A DNA stretch of 64,000 nucleotides from Akkermansia sp. (GTDB taxonomy: Bacteria; Verrucomicrobiota; Verrucomicrobiia; Verrucomicrobiales; Akkermansiaceae). Every line of letters begins with the position of its first letter. Position 1 is the stretch's first letter. Made by a program: the position numbers and the translations under genes. Under the pieces are notes generated by a model. The model was not told the origin of the DNA. It ran no database searches and saw only the letters and a list, made by a program, of their open reading frames with translations. Location of the stretch: contig JAKSOU010000003.1 in the NCBI GenBank assembly GCA_024405435.1, positions 1 to 64,000 of the forward strand, written 5' to 3'. Positions 46,332-55,668 of this stretch are shown here, piece by piece.

Positions 46332-48569
46332 TTACCAGAAGATGGCGTAGAGGGCGAGGGTGAGGATGACGACGATGCATCCGAACACCTTGGCGCGCAC
46401 GGAGGTCTTCATCTCGATGATGCCCTTGTCTTCCAGGATGACGGCCTCTCCGCCCTTGGCGCAGTTCACGATGGTGAGGATGACGCCGATGAGGCAGACG
46501 GTGAGGAAGGAGACGGCCATGCGGTCCAGGAACGCCCAATCCGGGAGGATGACCCACTTGAAGGCGGCGTAGGCGATGGCACCGATGAGGATGCCGAGCC
46601 AGCCGAACACGCGCGGGCACATGGGCACGAAGAAGCCGAACAGGAACACCGCCAGCACGCCCGGGCTAAGGAAGCCCTGGAACTCCTGGATGAACGTGAA
46701 GATGCCGCCGAACGCCGGGTTGTCCAGGAACGGCGCAATCACCGTGGCGATGAGCGCGCAGACCAGCACGCCGGCCTTGCCCACGCGGACGAGCTGCGGG
46801 GAGGTGGCGGGGTTGCCGCAAACCTCCTTGGCCTTGCCGTAGATGTCCATGGTGAACAGGGTGGAGGCGGAGTTGAGCATGGAGGCGAGCGAGCTCACCA
46901 CCGCGCCGAACAGGGCCGCCAGCACGAACCACGCCCAGCCCGTGCCGGGCAGCAGGTTCTTCAGCAGCGTGGCGAACGCGGAATCATAGTGGTACGCGGC
47001 CAGCGAGGACGTGGTGATGTACTTCTGCGTATCGGCCCGCTCGTTGGCGGTCATCAGCGCATCGATGGCCAGCATCTTGTTGGCGGCCGCGGCGCGCTTC
47101 TCGATGTCCGCGGCGGGTGTGGCGGCCAGTTCCGCCTGGGCGGCGTTCTGCACCTGAATCACGGTTTCGGGGGTGACCTCGCCCTTGAAGGCGTCGCCGA
47201 ATTCCGGATTGGCCTTCAGGCCCTCGATTTCAGCGGGGGTCAGGCCGTCTGCCAGGGCGAGCTCCAGGTTGTGGTCAAGCCAGGCGACGGCCTCGGCGGA
47301 GGAATCCGGGCGGATGAGGCGGCTGGCGTTGAGGTTGTAGATGATGGCCTTGCCGGTGGCCTGGGCCTCCTTGCTCGCCTTGGCCACCACCTCCGTGGTG
47401 TTCTTGTCGGCCAGGCTGGAGAGGTCCCCGCGGTACAGGTTGTAGGCCAGGATGCCGGGGATGATGACCACGAAGGGAATGAGCAGCTTGAGGAACGCGG
47501 CGAAGACCACGCCCATCTGGCCCTCCTCCAGACTCTTGGAGGCCAGGGTGCGCTGCATGATGTACTGGTTGAGGCCCCAGTAGAAGAAGTTCGGAATCCA
47601 CAGGCCCAGCAGGTACACCGTCCACGGCATCACCGGGTCGTCCGCCGGACGCATCATGTGCAGCTTGCCGCCGATGCCGTTCACCGCGGCGCCGCCGTCG
47701 CCGTCATTCAGGTGCCACATGCGGGAGAGGCCGTCCATCAGGGTGCTGCCGGTGGACTGCATCTCGTCCGCGGTGGTCTGGGCGGCCACGGTTGCGGTGT
47801 CCATCACCTTGGTGAGCTCGGCGGACTGGTCCGGCAGGGCGCCCAGGGCGGTCACGGCGAAGTAGGCCACCACGCCGCCGCCCAGGATGAGCGCGGCACC
47901 CCAGATGAGGTCGGTCCAGGCGCAGGCCTTCAAGCCACCGATGTAGACGTAGACGGTGGCGCAGGCGGCGATGATGACGCAGCCCTGGGTGACGGTGAGG
48001 TCAAAGTAAACGGACACCACATTGGCACCGGCGTAGATGACGGTTGCGGTGGGCACGCCAACCAGGATGAGCAGGTTGACGACGGCCATGGTGACGCGGG
48101 AGATGCCGTTGTAGCGTTCCTCCAGGAACTGGGGGATGGTGAACACGCCGCGCTTGAGCAGCATGGGCAGGAAGGAGAAGGCCACAATCACCAGCACGAT
48201 GGCCGCGAGCCACTCATACCCGGCGATGGCCAGGCCGAGCCAGTCCGCCGCCTGACCGCTCATGCCCACGAACTGCTCCGTGGAGATGTTGGCGGCCAGC
48301 AGGGAGAAGCCCACGAGCCACCAGCTCAGGCCGCGCCCGGCCAGGAAGTAGTCGGCCGCGCCCTTCTCCTTCTTTTCCTCCTCCGTTTCATTGGGTGTGC
48401 CGGATTTCCAGATGCCGAGGCCGATGACACCGACCACCACAACGCAGAACACCACCATTTCCCACAATGCGAGCGGGGAGCTGGCGGCGGTTTCAGCGGC
48501 GGCCTCCTGGGCGGAGGCCCCGCATGTCAAGAGCGCAAGCGCGCCCATCAGTGTTATGAGTTTTTTCAT
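46332..48569 (-). CDS. Sodium:solute symporter (SSS/SGLT family) with signal peptide and long insertion
   Basis: 745 residues, about 200 more than a usual SGLT symporter. The N-terminus MKKLITLMGALALLTCGASA is a plausible cleavable signal peptide, unusual for this family, followed by the first helix. SSS signatures include FSLLAANISTEQFVGMSGQA, YNGISRVTMAVVNLLILVG and GGLKACAWTDLIWGAALI. Two inserts stand out: about residues 240-310 (AELTKVMDTATVAAQTTADE region) and about 376-526, a largely helical, charged segment between membrane parts. It begins 17 nt after galK, so galactose (or glucose) is the likely substrate, with Na+ as coupling ion. Confidence 0.9.
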   Translation of the reverse strand: MKKLITLMGALALLTCGASAQEAAAETAASSPLALWEMVVFCVVVVGVIGLGIWKSGTPNETEEEKKEKGAADYFLAGRGLSWWLVGFSLLAANISTEQFVGMSGQAADWLGLAIAGYEWLAAIVLVIVAFSFLPMLLKRGVFTIPQFLEERYNGISRVTMAVVNLLILVGVPTATVIYAGANVVSVYFDLTVTQGCVIIAACATVYVYIGGLKACAWTDLIWGAALILGGGVVAYFAVTALGALPDQSAELTKVMDTATVAAQTTADEMQSTGSTLMDGLSRMWHLNDGDGGAAVNGIGGKLHMMRPADDPVMPWTVYLLGLWIPNFFYWGLNQYIMQRTLASKSLEEGQMGVVFAAFLKLLIPFVVIIPGILAYNLYRGDLSSLADKNTTEVVAKASKEAQATGKAIIYNLNASRLIRPDSSAEAVAWLDHNLELALADGLTPAEIEGLKANPEFGDAFKGEVTPETVIQVQNAAQAELAATPAADIEKRAAAANKMLAIDALMTANERADTQKYITTSSLAAYHYDSAFATLLKNLLPGTGWAWFVLAALFGAVVSSLASMLNSASTLFTMDIYGKAKEVCGNPATSPQLVRVGKAGVLVCALIATVIAPFLDNPAFGGIFTFIQEFQGFLSPGVLAVFLFGFFVPMCPRVFGWLGILIGAIAYAAFKWVILPDWAFLDRMAVSFLTVCLIGVILTIVNCAKGGEAVILEDKGIIEMKTSVRAKVFGCIVVILTLALYAIFW

Positions 48570-48586
48570 AATCGTCTATTGTTGGT

Positions 48587-49765
<1,179 letters not shown>

Positions 49766-49774
49766 GGTGCGGTC

Positions 49775-49803
49775 ATTCTACCAGAATTCCCCCCGCGCGT
49801 GAA
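49775..49803 (-). promoter_or_regulatory. Predicted galK-symporter promoter
   Basis: TTCACG (49798-49803), 17-nt spacer, TAGAAT (49775-49780), 9 nt to the ATG at 49765. Confidence 0.5.
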
Positions 49804-49908
49804 GCAAAAAATAACCTCCTCCCCCCGCGCGCGCCCCTTTCACCGGTGCGTTTTCATTTTGAAACACTGCGCCTTTCTGCTTTGCATGCGCATTTTTCAA
49901 ATTGCCCC

Positions 49909-49937
49909 TTGAAAAAAGGGAGCGTTCGTGGTTAAAT
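49909..49937 (+). promoter_or_regulatory. Predicted promoter of the PAS-PP2C gene
   Basis: TTGAAA (49909-49914), 17-nt spacer, TTAAAT (49932-49937). The ATG at 49936 overlaps the -10 box, so the ATG at 49945 (7 nt after the box) is the better start. Confidence 0.6.
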
Positions 49938-49944
49938 GGAGGGA

Positions 49945-51585
49945 ATGAGCAATGAGCAAGGCAGTGCGCCCGGCAACGGCAAAACCGTGCACGGGGTGTT
50001 CAAGTGGGAGATGGTGCGCAAGGCGTTGCGCGCGGCTGAGGAAGGCGCGTACTGCTGGGAAATCGGCGAGGGGCAGATCTACTACACGGAGCAGTGCATG
50101 CGCATGCTCGGCCTGCCGCTCACCGAGTGGGCTCCCAACATCTTCACGGAACCGGACCTCACCATCCACGCGGAGGACCGCCAGTTCTTCGTCAACGCGG
50201 TGCAGCGCTTCCTGCAAAGCCCCGGCAGCGCGCCCCTGCGCGTGGAGGTGCGCCTGCTCAACCTGCGCTCCCGCGGCTGGCGCTGGATCCGCGTGAACGG
50301 CCTGCTGGAGCAGGATGCCGCCCACAAGCCCATTCGCCTGGTGGGCGTGTGGGTGGATATCACCCGCCGCAAGATGGCGGACCTGCACGCCATGGAGGAC
50401 CGCGACCTCTTCCGCACATTGATCAACTACCTGCCGGACAGCATCTACTTCAAGAACCGCGAATCGCGCTTCGTAGTGGCAAACGAGGCCACCGCGCGCA
50501 AGATGCACGTGCGCACGCCGTCCGACCTCATCGGCAGCCGCGACGAGGACTTCTTCGATGCCGAGATGAGCTCCGTGGCACGCGGCGAGGAGCGCGACAT
50601 CATGTCCACCGGAAGGCCCATCACCAACCGCATCCACCACGAACCCTGGAAGGAGGGTCACTCCACCTGGACCCGCATCTCCAAATTCCCCTGGTACGCG
50701 TCCGACGGCTCCGTCAAGGGCATCGTCGGCATCTCCTCGGATGTGACGGAGCTCATCGAGGCGCAGCACCGCTACCGCGACATCGCGGGCAAACTGGACG
50801 AGCGCAACCGCGCGCTGGAGAAGGAAATCGACCTGGCGCGCGAGGTGCAGCAGGCGCTCCAGCCCGTCAGCATCCCGGACCGCGTGTGGCGGCCGGACGG
50901 CGGCACCGCGCGCCGCGCCCACTTCCACCAGGTGTACATGCCCTCCACCGGCGTGGCGGGCGATTGTTTCGGGGTGTTCCCCGTGGGCAGTTCCGGGCTG
51001 GGCATGATCATCTGCGATGTGATGGGGCACGGCGTGCGCGCCGCGCTCATCGCCTCCATGCTGCGCGGGCTCATGGAGCAGGCGGCCAGCCTGGCGAACA
51101 CGCCCGGCCTCCTGCTTTCCTCGCTCAACCGCCAGTTGTCGCGCATCTTCACGCAGGCCAACATCACCATGTTCGCCTCCGCCTGCTACGTGTACATCGA
51201 TTTGGACAAGAAGCGGCTCACGCTCTCCGGCGCGGGGCACCCCGCCCCCATCATCCAGATGCCGGACGGGCGGGCGTACCTGCCGCCCATCCCGCGCTCG
51301 CCCGCGCTCGGGCTCATCGAGAACGCCCCGTTCCGCGAAAGCCAAATTCCCCTGGAGCCCGGCATGAAGCTCATGCTCTACACCGACGGCATCACCGAGG
51401 CGCGCAACGAATCCGGCGACGAGCTGGGGGCGCAGCGCATCATGGACGCCCTGGCCGCCGGGAAGCCGGAAACCGTTCAGGGCATGCTGGAAACCGCGCT
51501 GGAGGCCATGCGCCACTTCACGGGCAACGCCGGGCAGGACGACGACATCTGCCTGCTGGGCGTGCAGTTCACGGAGGGTGAGTGA
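49945..51585 (+). CDS. Cytoplasmic PAS-PAS-PP2C (RsbU/SpoIIE-type) phosphatase
   Basis: 546 residues, no membrane segment. Two PAS domains (about 20-150, ending in LVGVWVDITRRKMADLHAME; and about 155-285, with LPDSIYFKNRESRFVVANEA and GIVGISSDVTELIEAQHRY) precede a short coiled coil (KLDERNRALEKEIDLAREVQ) and a SpoIIE-type PP2C domain. That domain has the metal-site blocks GVAGDCFGVF, CDVMGHGVRAALIASMLRG, YTDGITEARNESGDE and GQDDDICLLGV. The family activates anti-anti-sigma factors in partner switching; here the input is an intracellular signal sensed by PAS. It is the second PP2C of this type in the window, after the membrane one at 5.8 kb. Confidence 0.92.
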   Translation: MSNEQGSAPGNGKTVHGVFKWEMVRKALRAAEEGAYCWEIGEGQIYYTEQCMRMLGLPLTEWAPNIFTEPDLTIHAEDRQFFVNAVQRFLQSPGSAPLRVEVRLLNLRSRGWRWIRVNGLLEQDAAHKPIRLVGVWVDITRRKMADLHAMEDRDLFRTLINYLPDSIYFKNRESRFVVANEATARKMHVRTPSDLIGSRDEDFFDAEMSSVARGEERDIMSTGRPITNRIHHEPWKEGHSTWTRISKFPWYASDGSVKGIVGISSDVTELIEAQHRYRDIAGKLDERNRALEKEIDLAREVQQALQPVSIPDRVWRPDGGTARRAHFHQVYMPSTGVAGDCFGVFPVGSSGLGMIICDVMGHGVRAALIASMLRGLMEQAASLANTPGLLLSSLNRQLSRIFTQANITMFASACYVYIDLDKKRLTLSGAGHPAPIIQMPDGRAYLPPIPRSPALGLIENAPFRESQIPLEPGMKLMLYTDGITEARNESGDELGAQRIMDALAAGKPETVQGMLETALEAMRHFTGNAGQDDDICLLGVQFTEGE

Positions 51586-51589
51586 GCCG

Positions 51590-51763
51590 TTACGGCACCA
51601 CGGAGTTCACAACCTGGCCCGGCAGGCGGGCGGCGGATTTCACCACATTGCTCACGCCGTTGAGCGCCCCGCAGGAGCTCAGGCCCAGGCAAAGGAAAGC
51701 CAGCAACGCCCAAAGCGCGCCGCGCTGCATCCATCCCTGCGGTATTGTGGGTTTGCCGACCAT
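51590..51763 (-). CDS. Small lipoprotein (57 residues)
   Basis: Short gene converging on the PAS-PP2C gene with a 4-nt gap. The product has a basic N-terminus, a hydrophobic stretch (ALWALLAFLCLGLSSC) and a lipobox LSSC, then a 27-residue mature part with NGVSNVVKSAARLPGQ. Size and layout recall entericidin-like lipoproteins, but sequence similarity is weak. A good promoter (51772-51801) with 8 nt to the ATG at 51763 supports it being real; the inner ATG at 51730 would give a more typical lipoprotein signal. Confidence 0.65.
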   Translation of the reverse strand: MVGKPTIPQGWMQRGALWALLAFLCLGLSSCGALNGVSNVVKSAARLPGQVVNSVVP

Positions 51764-51771
51764 GCGTGCGC

Positions 51772-51801
51772 ATTCTAGCACAACGCACCCGCCCTTGCCA
51801 A
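51772..51801 (-). promoter_or_regulatory. Predicted promoter of the small lipoprotein
   Basis: TTGGCA (51796-51801), 18-nt spacer, TAGAAT (51772-51777), 8 nt to the ATG at 51763. Confidence 0.55.
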
Positions 51802-51814
51802 CACTATTCCACGT

Positions 51815-51875
51815 CAAATTGACAATTGGCAATTTACGGTTTACAATTGGGAAAGGTTGTGCGCCACCCGGCGCG
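51815..51875. repeat. AT-rich dispersed repeat plus GC hairpin, containing a promoter
   Basis: AATTTACGG-TTTACAATTGGGAAAGG followed by the hairpin GCGCC-ACCC-GGCGC. Closely matches the element at 4728 (TTTACAATTTGGAAAG plus GC hairpin). It faces the copy at 52428-52464 in inverted orientation, so the Nudix gene is bracketed. Confidence 0.7.
51819..51847 (+). promoter_or_regulatory. Predicted Nudix promoter formed inside the repeat
   Basis: TTGACA (51819-51824), 17-nt spacer, TACAAT (51842-51847): a near-consensus promoter whose -10 box is the repeat core TTTACAATT. The ATG at 51881 is 33 nt downstream. Confidence 0.55.
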
Positions 51876-51880
51876 GTTCT

Positions 51881-52453
51881 ATGATTCCGGAAGACCCCAG
51901 GCACGCGCTCTGCGAAATGCTCATCCGCCACGCCGCCGCCCACGCGGAACGGCGGGAGGCCGCCACGTGCATTATGGAGTTCGTTTCCTCCACGCCGGAT
52001 TGCTTCTGCCGCACCTGCCGGCAGGGGCATATCACAGGTTCCGCCTGGCTGCTCAACCCCGCGGGCGACAAGGCGCTGCTCACCCTGCACCGCAACCTGA
52101 AACGCTGGATGCAGCTCGGCGGCCACGCCGACGGCGACCCCGACGTGCTGCGCGTGGCGCTGCGGGAGGCCACGGAGGAGAGCGGCATCCAGGGCATACG
52201 CCCGCTCTCCGCGGAAATCATGGATGTGGACATCCACCCCATCCCCGCACGCCCGGATAGGGGCGAGCCCGCCCATTTCCACTACGATATCCGCTTCCTC
52301 ATGCAGGCCCCGCACGAACGCTTCGCCATCTCCGACGAGTCCGACGACCTGGCCTGGTGGTCGTACGCGGACATCCAATCCCGCCGCGCCGAGCTGGACG
52401 AAGCCGTCCTGCGCCTCGCACGAATTTCCCAAATTGTAAATCGTCAATCGTAA
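51881..52453 (+). CDS. Nudix hydrolase
   Basis: 190 residues, cytoplasmic. The Nudix box is GGHADGDPDVLRVALREATE followed by ESG, with the catalytic REATEESG intact; the GGHADGD form is typical of one common subgroup. Upstream KRWMQLGGHADGD and downstream HFHYDIRFLMQAP fit that subgroup, whose substrates are poorly known nucleoside diphosphate derivatives. ATG 51881 (MIPEDPRHAL) is preferred to an upstream TTG at 51857. The last residues (ISQIVNRQS and the stop) are encoded by an AT-rich dispersed repeat. Confidence 0.87.
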   Translation: MIPEDPRHALCEMLIRHAAAHAERREAATCIMEFVSSTPDCFCRTCRQGHITGSAWLLNPAGDKALLTLHRNLKRWMQLGGHADGDPDVLRVALREATEESGIQGIRPLSAEIMDVDIHPIPARPDRGEPAHFHYDIRFLMQAPHERFAISDESDDLAWWSYADIQSRRAELDEAVLRLARISQIVNRQS

Positions 52454-52464
52454 ATTGTAAATCA
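52428..52464. repeat. AT-rich dispersed repeat at the Nudix 3' end
   Basis: CAAATTGTAAATCGTCAATC then GTAAATTGTAAATC. It supplies the last codons and the TAA stop of the Nudix gene. Confidence 0.75.
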
Positions 52465-53208
52465 GGGCAATGGCAGCCCTGCCCGGGTCAAAATCTCGCG
52501 TATCTGCTCGCGGGGGCGTTCCGGCCAGAATTTGTTGGAGACGGGGCTGGCTGGGCTGGGGTGCAGGATGGTTCCCAGCACCATCTCGCGGCCGGGGAGC
52601 TCTGCGGCGGCGAGCTCAAGCTGCTTGAGGGCGTATGCGCCCACGCCCACCAGGCAGCGCGGCTGCAGCACCTCAATCAGGCGCACCAGGTGGCGGCGGC
52701 AGGCGGCGTCTATCTGGGCGGCCTGCTCCTTGGGCAGCTGGGTGGGGGTGATGTTGGCGCCGGTCTCGCTCATCCATATCAGCGGGCAGTAGTTGGCCAC
52801 GTAGGCGTGCGCAAAGAAGTTCTCCGCCGGGCCGTACATCTCCTCGAACAAGCCCCACAGGCGGCGGCCGCTCACCTCCGACCGCGGGCACGCAAACCCC
52901 TGCACCGGGCGCTTGGGGTGCGTGGCGGGCGGCGCGCCCACCGCCGCCGTGATGCCCATCCACAGCGTCACCGCCGCTATCTCGCCGAACGGCACGCCGG
53001 TCTGCGCCATACCGAACGGCCCGGGGTTCATGCCCAGGTACAGCACGTCCTTGGGCCCCCGGCCGAACTTGCGGATGTAGGCCTCGTGGCCGGCCCAGGC
53101 GTACTCCAGCGGGTTGTAGGTGAACGCCACGGGCGCGGAGAACTCCAGGGCCTCCATCTCGCGGCTCAGCTGCCGCGCCGCGGCCACCAGCTCATCCGTT
53201 GTATCCAT
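52462..53208 (-). CDS. SMUG1-type uracil-DNA glycosylase
   Basis: 248 residues. Excises uracil (and related damaged bases) from DNA. The active-site block LGMNPGPFGMAQTGVPFGE (about residue 60) matches animal SMUG1 almost exactly, including the water-activating Asn, and the second motif ILHPSPASP near 225 carries the catalytic His. Bacterial SMUG1 homologs are known in Planctomycetes and other groups, so transfer from animals need not be assumed. ATG 53208 is selected because a promoter ends 6 nt before it. Confidence 0.9.
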   Translation of the reverse strand: MDTTDELVAAARQLSREMEALEFSAPVAFTYNPLEYAWAGHEAYIRKFGRGPKDVLYLGMNPGPFGMAQTGVPFGEIAAVTLWMGITAAVGAPPATHPKRPVQGFACPRSEVSGRRLWGLFEEMYGPAENFFAHAYVANYCPLIWMSETGANITPTQLPKEQAAQIDAACRRHLVRLIEVLQPRCLVGVGAYALKQLELAAAELPGREMVLGTILHPSPASPVSNKFWPERPREQIREILTRAGLPLP

Positions 53209-53214
53209 GCAGAC

Positions 53215-53243
53215 ATCATACCACACGCGCCCGCACCTGCCAA
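53215..53243 (-). promoter_or_regulatory. Predicted promoter of the uracil-DNA glycosylase gene
   Basis: TTGGCA (53238-53243), 17-nt spacer, TATGAT (53215-53220), 6 nt to the ATG at 53208. Confidence 0.6.
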
Positions 53244-53300
53244 CAAAATATGGCACGCCGGGGCGCCGTCCGCCGGGGTTGCGGGGATACAGTGCGGGTA

Positions 53301-53346
53301 ATTAGGATTAGGGATTAGGATTAGGATTGGGATTGGGATTAAGATT
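53301..53346. repeat. Telomere-like TTAGGA/TTGGGA short repeat
   Basis: About seven hexamer-like units (ATTAGG, ATTAGGG, ATTGGG) in tandem. The end overlaps the DUF805 gene and provides its TAA stop. Related copies are at 54908-54949 and, inverted and shorter, at 63711-63727. Confidence 0.8.
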
Positions 53347-53923
53347 TGGAACGCGGGCCGTACTTGTTGTCCGCGGCGCTGGGGAGGAGGGTGAGCACGA
53401 AGAGGAGCAGGCCGAGCAGGGTGAGCGCGGGGTCGGCTATGGCGCAGCAGAGCTTGAACCACGCGGGCTGGAAGGCTTGGAAATCCTGCGCCAGGGCAAA
53501 GAGTTCCCCTATCGTCATGAAGGGGATTTGCGTGGTGTCCAGCGCGAATTCAATCTGGAATTGGAGGAAGATGCCGATTTCCAGCACGGCCATAACAGCC
53601 ACAATGCCGTATTGCACGGCTATCCACCAGCCGCTCCAGCCCACGTCGTGCAGGCGCCGCACATAGACCGCCAGCATGGGCAGCGCCGTGTAGAACACGT
53701 AGAACAGCAGCGCCAGGGAGCCCACCGCCAGCATGACCACGCCCACCGCCTGCGACACCAGGCACGCCACGCACCCCGCCACGATGATGCCGAGCGGGAT
53801 GCACCCGAACAGCAGGGCGAAGAGCATGCAGCTCCAGTACTCCGCCAGCGTGGCGCGGCCGGCCGTGCGGGCGTAGTTCTCGCGCCTGAAAGCGTTGGCG
53901 AAATGCTGCCAGATGGTGCCCAT
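53339..53923 (-). CDS. DUF805 membrane protein (no GYF domain)
   Basis: 194 residues, last gene of a four-paralog operon. It lacks the N-terminal GYF_2 domain and zinc ribbon of its three relatives and consists of the DUF805 domain only: WQHFANAFRRENYARTAGRA, YWSCMLFALLFGCIPLGIIV, VYVRRLHDVGWSGWWIAVQ (the conserved RRLHDxGxSGWW signature) and a final NKYGPRSKS. Four membrane helices. The stop codon lies in the TTAGGA repeat. Function of the family is unknown. Confidence 0.83.
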   Translation of the reverse strand: MGTIWQHFANAFRRENYARTAGRATLAEYWSCMLFALLFGCIPLGIIVAGCVACLVSQAVGVVMLAVGSLALLFYVFYTALPMLAVYVRRLHDVGWSGWWIAVQYGIVAVMAVLEIGIFLQFQIEFALDTTQIPFMTIGELFALAQDFQAFQPAWFKLCCAIADPALTLLGLLLFVLTLLPSAADNKYGPRSKS

Positions 53924-53927
53924 GGGA

Positions 53928-54902
53928 TTAGCCGAGCGGGTACTTGGCGGAGGGGCCGTACTTGTTGCTGCCGCGCTTGGAATCCAGCAGCGTCAGCACG
54001 AACAGGAGAATCCCCAGCGGGTAGACGACGATACCCAGCAGCATCCAGGGGCTCTTCACCGATTGCATCTGCGCCTCATCGTACGACTGCACGGCCTCCA
54101 GGCGCAGCTGAGCCAGCACCGCCTTGTGCAGCTCGTACGACTGGACCGGTGTCAGGTCCGACAGGGTCAAATCATCTTCCGCGGCTATTTGGGCGGCGAT
54201 TTCGTGCACGCGGGGGCTGTTGACATCGTACCGCCACACCGGGGAGGTGGCCAGGTCGTATACATTCGAGTATTGTCCGCCTGCGAAGCCGAATCCCACG
54301 CCGAACAGCATGGACGCCGCCACCCACCAGCCGCTCCAACCCACATCATGCAGGCGCCGCACCTGCACCCCCAGAAGCAGTAGCCAACTACCCAGGACCA
54401 TGAACGCGTAGGCACCCACACCCACCCATATCGCCGTGTCCAGCTCAAGTGCACTCAGGGCGACAACCATGACGATGGCCAGCAGCATGAGCAACACATA
54501 ATAGATCAAAACAGCGCTCCAATACTCCTTGCGCGTGGAGCGTCCGCGGAACACCAGGCAGTGCTTCAGCTCCAGGGCGAAGTTGCGCCACAGGCCGCCG
54601 GATTGCGCATGCAGCTCCGCGCCGCAATGCGGGCACTGCTCCGGCAGGCCCTTGCGCTCCGTGGTGAACTCCTGCCCGCAGTACGGGCAGGCGACCTCGC
54701 CCTTGATGCCGGGCACGGGCGGCAGGTCCTCGCCTGCGGCGGTGGCCTCCGTGAGGATGGTGCCGAGGGGCTTCCAGGCATCGCCGCCCACGGGAGCGAC
54801 GAGCGTTTCCATGGTGATGGTTCCCTGCTGCAGGAGGGCGCACAATTCCTCTATGGAATGGGGGCCGGTGGGGGTTTTCTTGCTGTTGAGGTAGTAATAC
54901 AT
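53928..54902 (-). CDS. GYF_2 - zinc ribbon - DUF805 membrane protein
   Basis: 324 residues. N-terminal GYF_2-type domain (MYYYLNSKKTPTGPHSIEEL, then LLQQGTITMETLVAPVGGDAW, residues 1-50), a zinc ribbon with CPYCGQ and CPHCGAEL (about 74-100), then DUF805 (VQVRRLHDVGWSGWWVAA) with four or more helices and an extra soluble insertion of about 70 residues (DLATSPVWRYDVNSPRVHEI). It ends in the usual SNKYGPSAKYPLG. A 4-nt gap to the next gene implies coupling. Confidence 0.85.
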   Translation of the reverse strand: MYYYLNSKKTPTGPHSIEELCALLQQGTITMETLVAPVGGDAWKPLGTILTEATAAGEDLPPVPGIKGEVACPYCGQEFTTERKGLPEQCPHCGAELHAQSGGLWRNFALELKHCLVFRGRSTRKEYWSAVLIYYVLLMLLAIVMVVALSALELDTAIWVGVGAYAFMVLGSWLLLLGVQVRRLHDVGWSGWWVAASMLFGVGFGFAGGQYSNVYDLATSPVWRYDVNSPRVHEIAAQIAAEDDLTLSDLTPVQSYELHKAVLAQLRLEAVQSYDEAQMQSVKSPWMLLGIVVYPLGILLFVLTLLDSKRGSNKYGPSAKYPLG

Positions 54903-54907
54903 GGGGG

Positions 54908-54949
54908 AATTAGGATTAAGATTAGGATTAGGATTAGGAATGGGAATGG
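54908..54949. repeat. TTAGGA-type repeat between two DUF805 genes
   Basis: ATTAGGATTAAGATTAGGA, ATTAGGATTAGGA then ATGGGAATGGGG. Its left part fills the intergenic gap and its right part overlaps the 3' end of the upstream paralog, providing that gene's TAA stop. Confidence 0.8.
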
Positions 54950-55668
54950 GGGGCGCGCCTGGTGGGGAGCATCATCTGGACGATGAGGGCGAGGTAGGCA
55001 ATGGCGCCGGCCGCGATGATGGCGTCGTGGTACCATTGCCCTGGCTCAACTTTCAGGATATCGCAGACACGGAGGGCGGCAAAGGACATGACGAGCACCA
55101 GCAGGAGCCACCAGCCGCTGTGGCCGCGGTCGTGCAGGCGGCGCACCGTCACCGCCAGCTTGGGCGGGATGAGCACCAGGCCGGGCAGCACGACCAACGC
55201 CATCAACGCAAACCAAGCTGTGTCGAAATGGCCGACTTTCACAACGGTCTTTCCCAGGAGAATCGCCACGAACGCCAGTCCGTACTGCGCCAGGTAGCTG
55301 TACAGGATGAAGCTCCAGAACTCGCGCCGCGTGGCGCGCCCGCGGAAATCGAACATCTGCTTGAAGGCGTACACGGCGTTTTGCCACAGGTTGTCCGTGC
55401 CGGGGTGCAGGTTCCTGCCGCAATGCGGGCACACCGCCGGTTCCTCCGCGCCCTCCAGCGCCTCATGGCAATGCGGACACGGCCCCAGCTCCACCGCGGG
55501 AACATCGTCCGCTAGGGTGAGGGAATCCAACGGCTGCCACTCGCCGCCGCCAGCCGCGGAGGCCAGCGTTTGGCCGTTAATGGAACCGTCGGCCATCATG
55601 CGGCGCATCTGCCCCGCCGTGAACGGCCCCTGCACTTCCTTCCGCTCGTTGAGATAGTAATAGCTCAT
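54934..55668 (-). CDS. GYF_2 - zinc ribbon - DUF805 membrane protein with altered C-terminus
   Basis: 244 residues. GYF_2 domain (MSYYYLNERKEVQGPFTAGQ, then MMADGSINGQTLASAAGGGEW), zinc ribbon (CPHCHEA, CPHCGRNLHPGT) and DUF805 (VTVRRLHDRGHSGWWLLLV) with four helices. Unlike its paralogs it does not end in NKYGP but in MMLPTRRAPHSHS, with the last codons and stop made by the TTAGGA repeat; the C-terminus has probably been replaced by repeat invasion. The start ATG overlaps the previous gene's stop (ATGA). Confidence 0.84.
   Translation of the reverse strand: MSYYYLNERKEVQGPFTAGQMRRMMADGSINGQTLASAAGGGEWQPLDSLTLADDVPAVELGPCPHCHEALEGAEEPAVCPHCGRNLHPGTDNLWQNAVYAFKQMFDFRGRATRREFWSFILYSYLAQYGLAFVAILLGKTVVKVGHFDTAWFALMALVVLPGLVLIPPKLAVTVRRLHDRGHSGWWLLLVLVMSFAALRVCDILKVEPGQWYHDAIIAAGAIAYLALIVQMMLPTRRAPHSHS

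Noticed and set aside
49936-49944. ATG at 49936 as start of the PAS-PP2C gene
   Set aside because: It overlaps the TTAAAT -10 box; the in-frame ATG at 49945 lies at the expected transcription start.
52462-53208. SMUG1-like glycosylase as a gene recently acquired from animals
   Set aside because: The motif match is high, but bacterial SMUG1 homologs are known and base composition matches the neighbours, so transfer from a host is not supported.
53301-53346. True telomere repeat or linear chromosome end
   Set aside because: The tract is short, degenerate and internal, flanked by genes on both sides.
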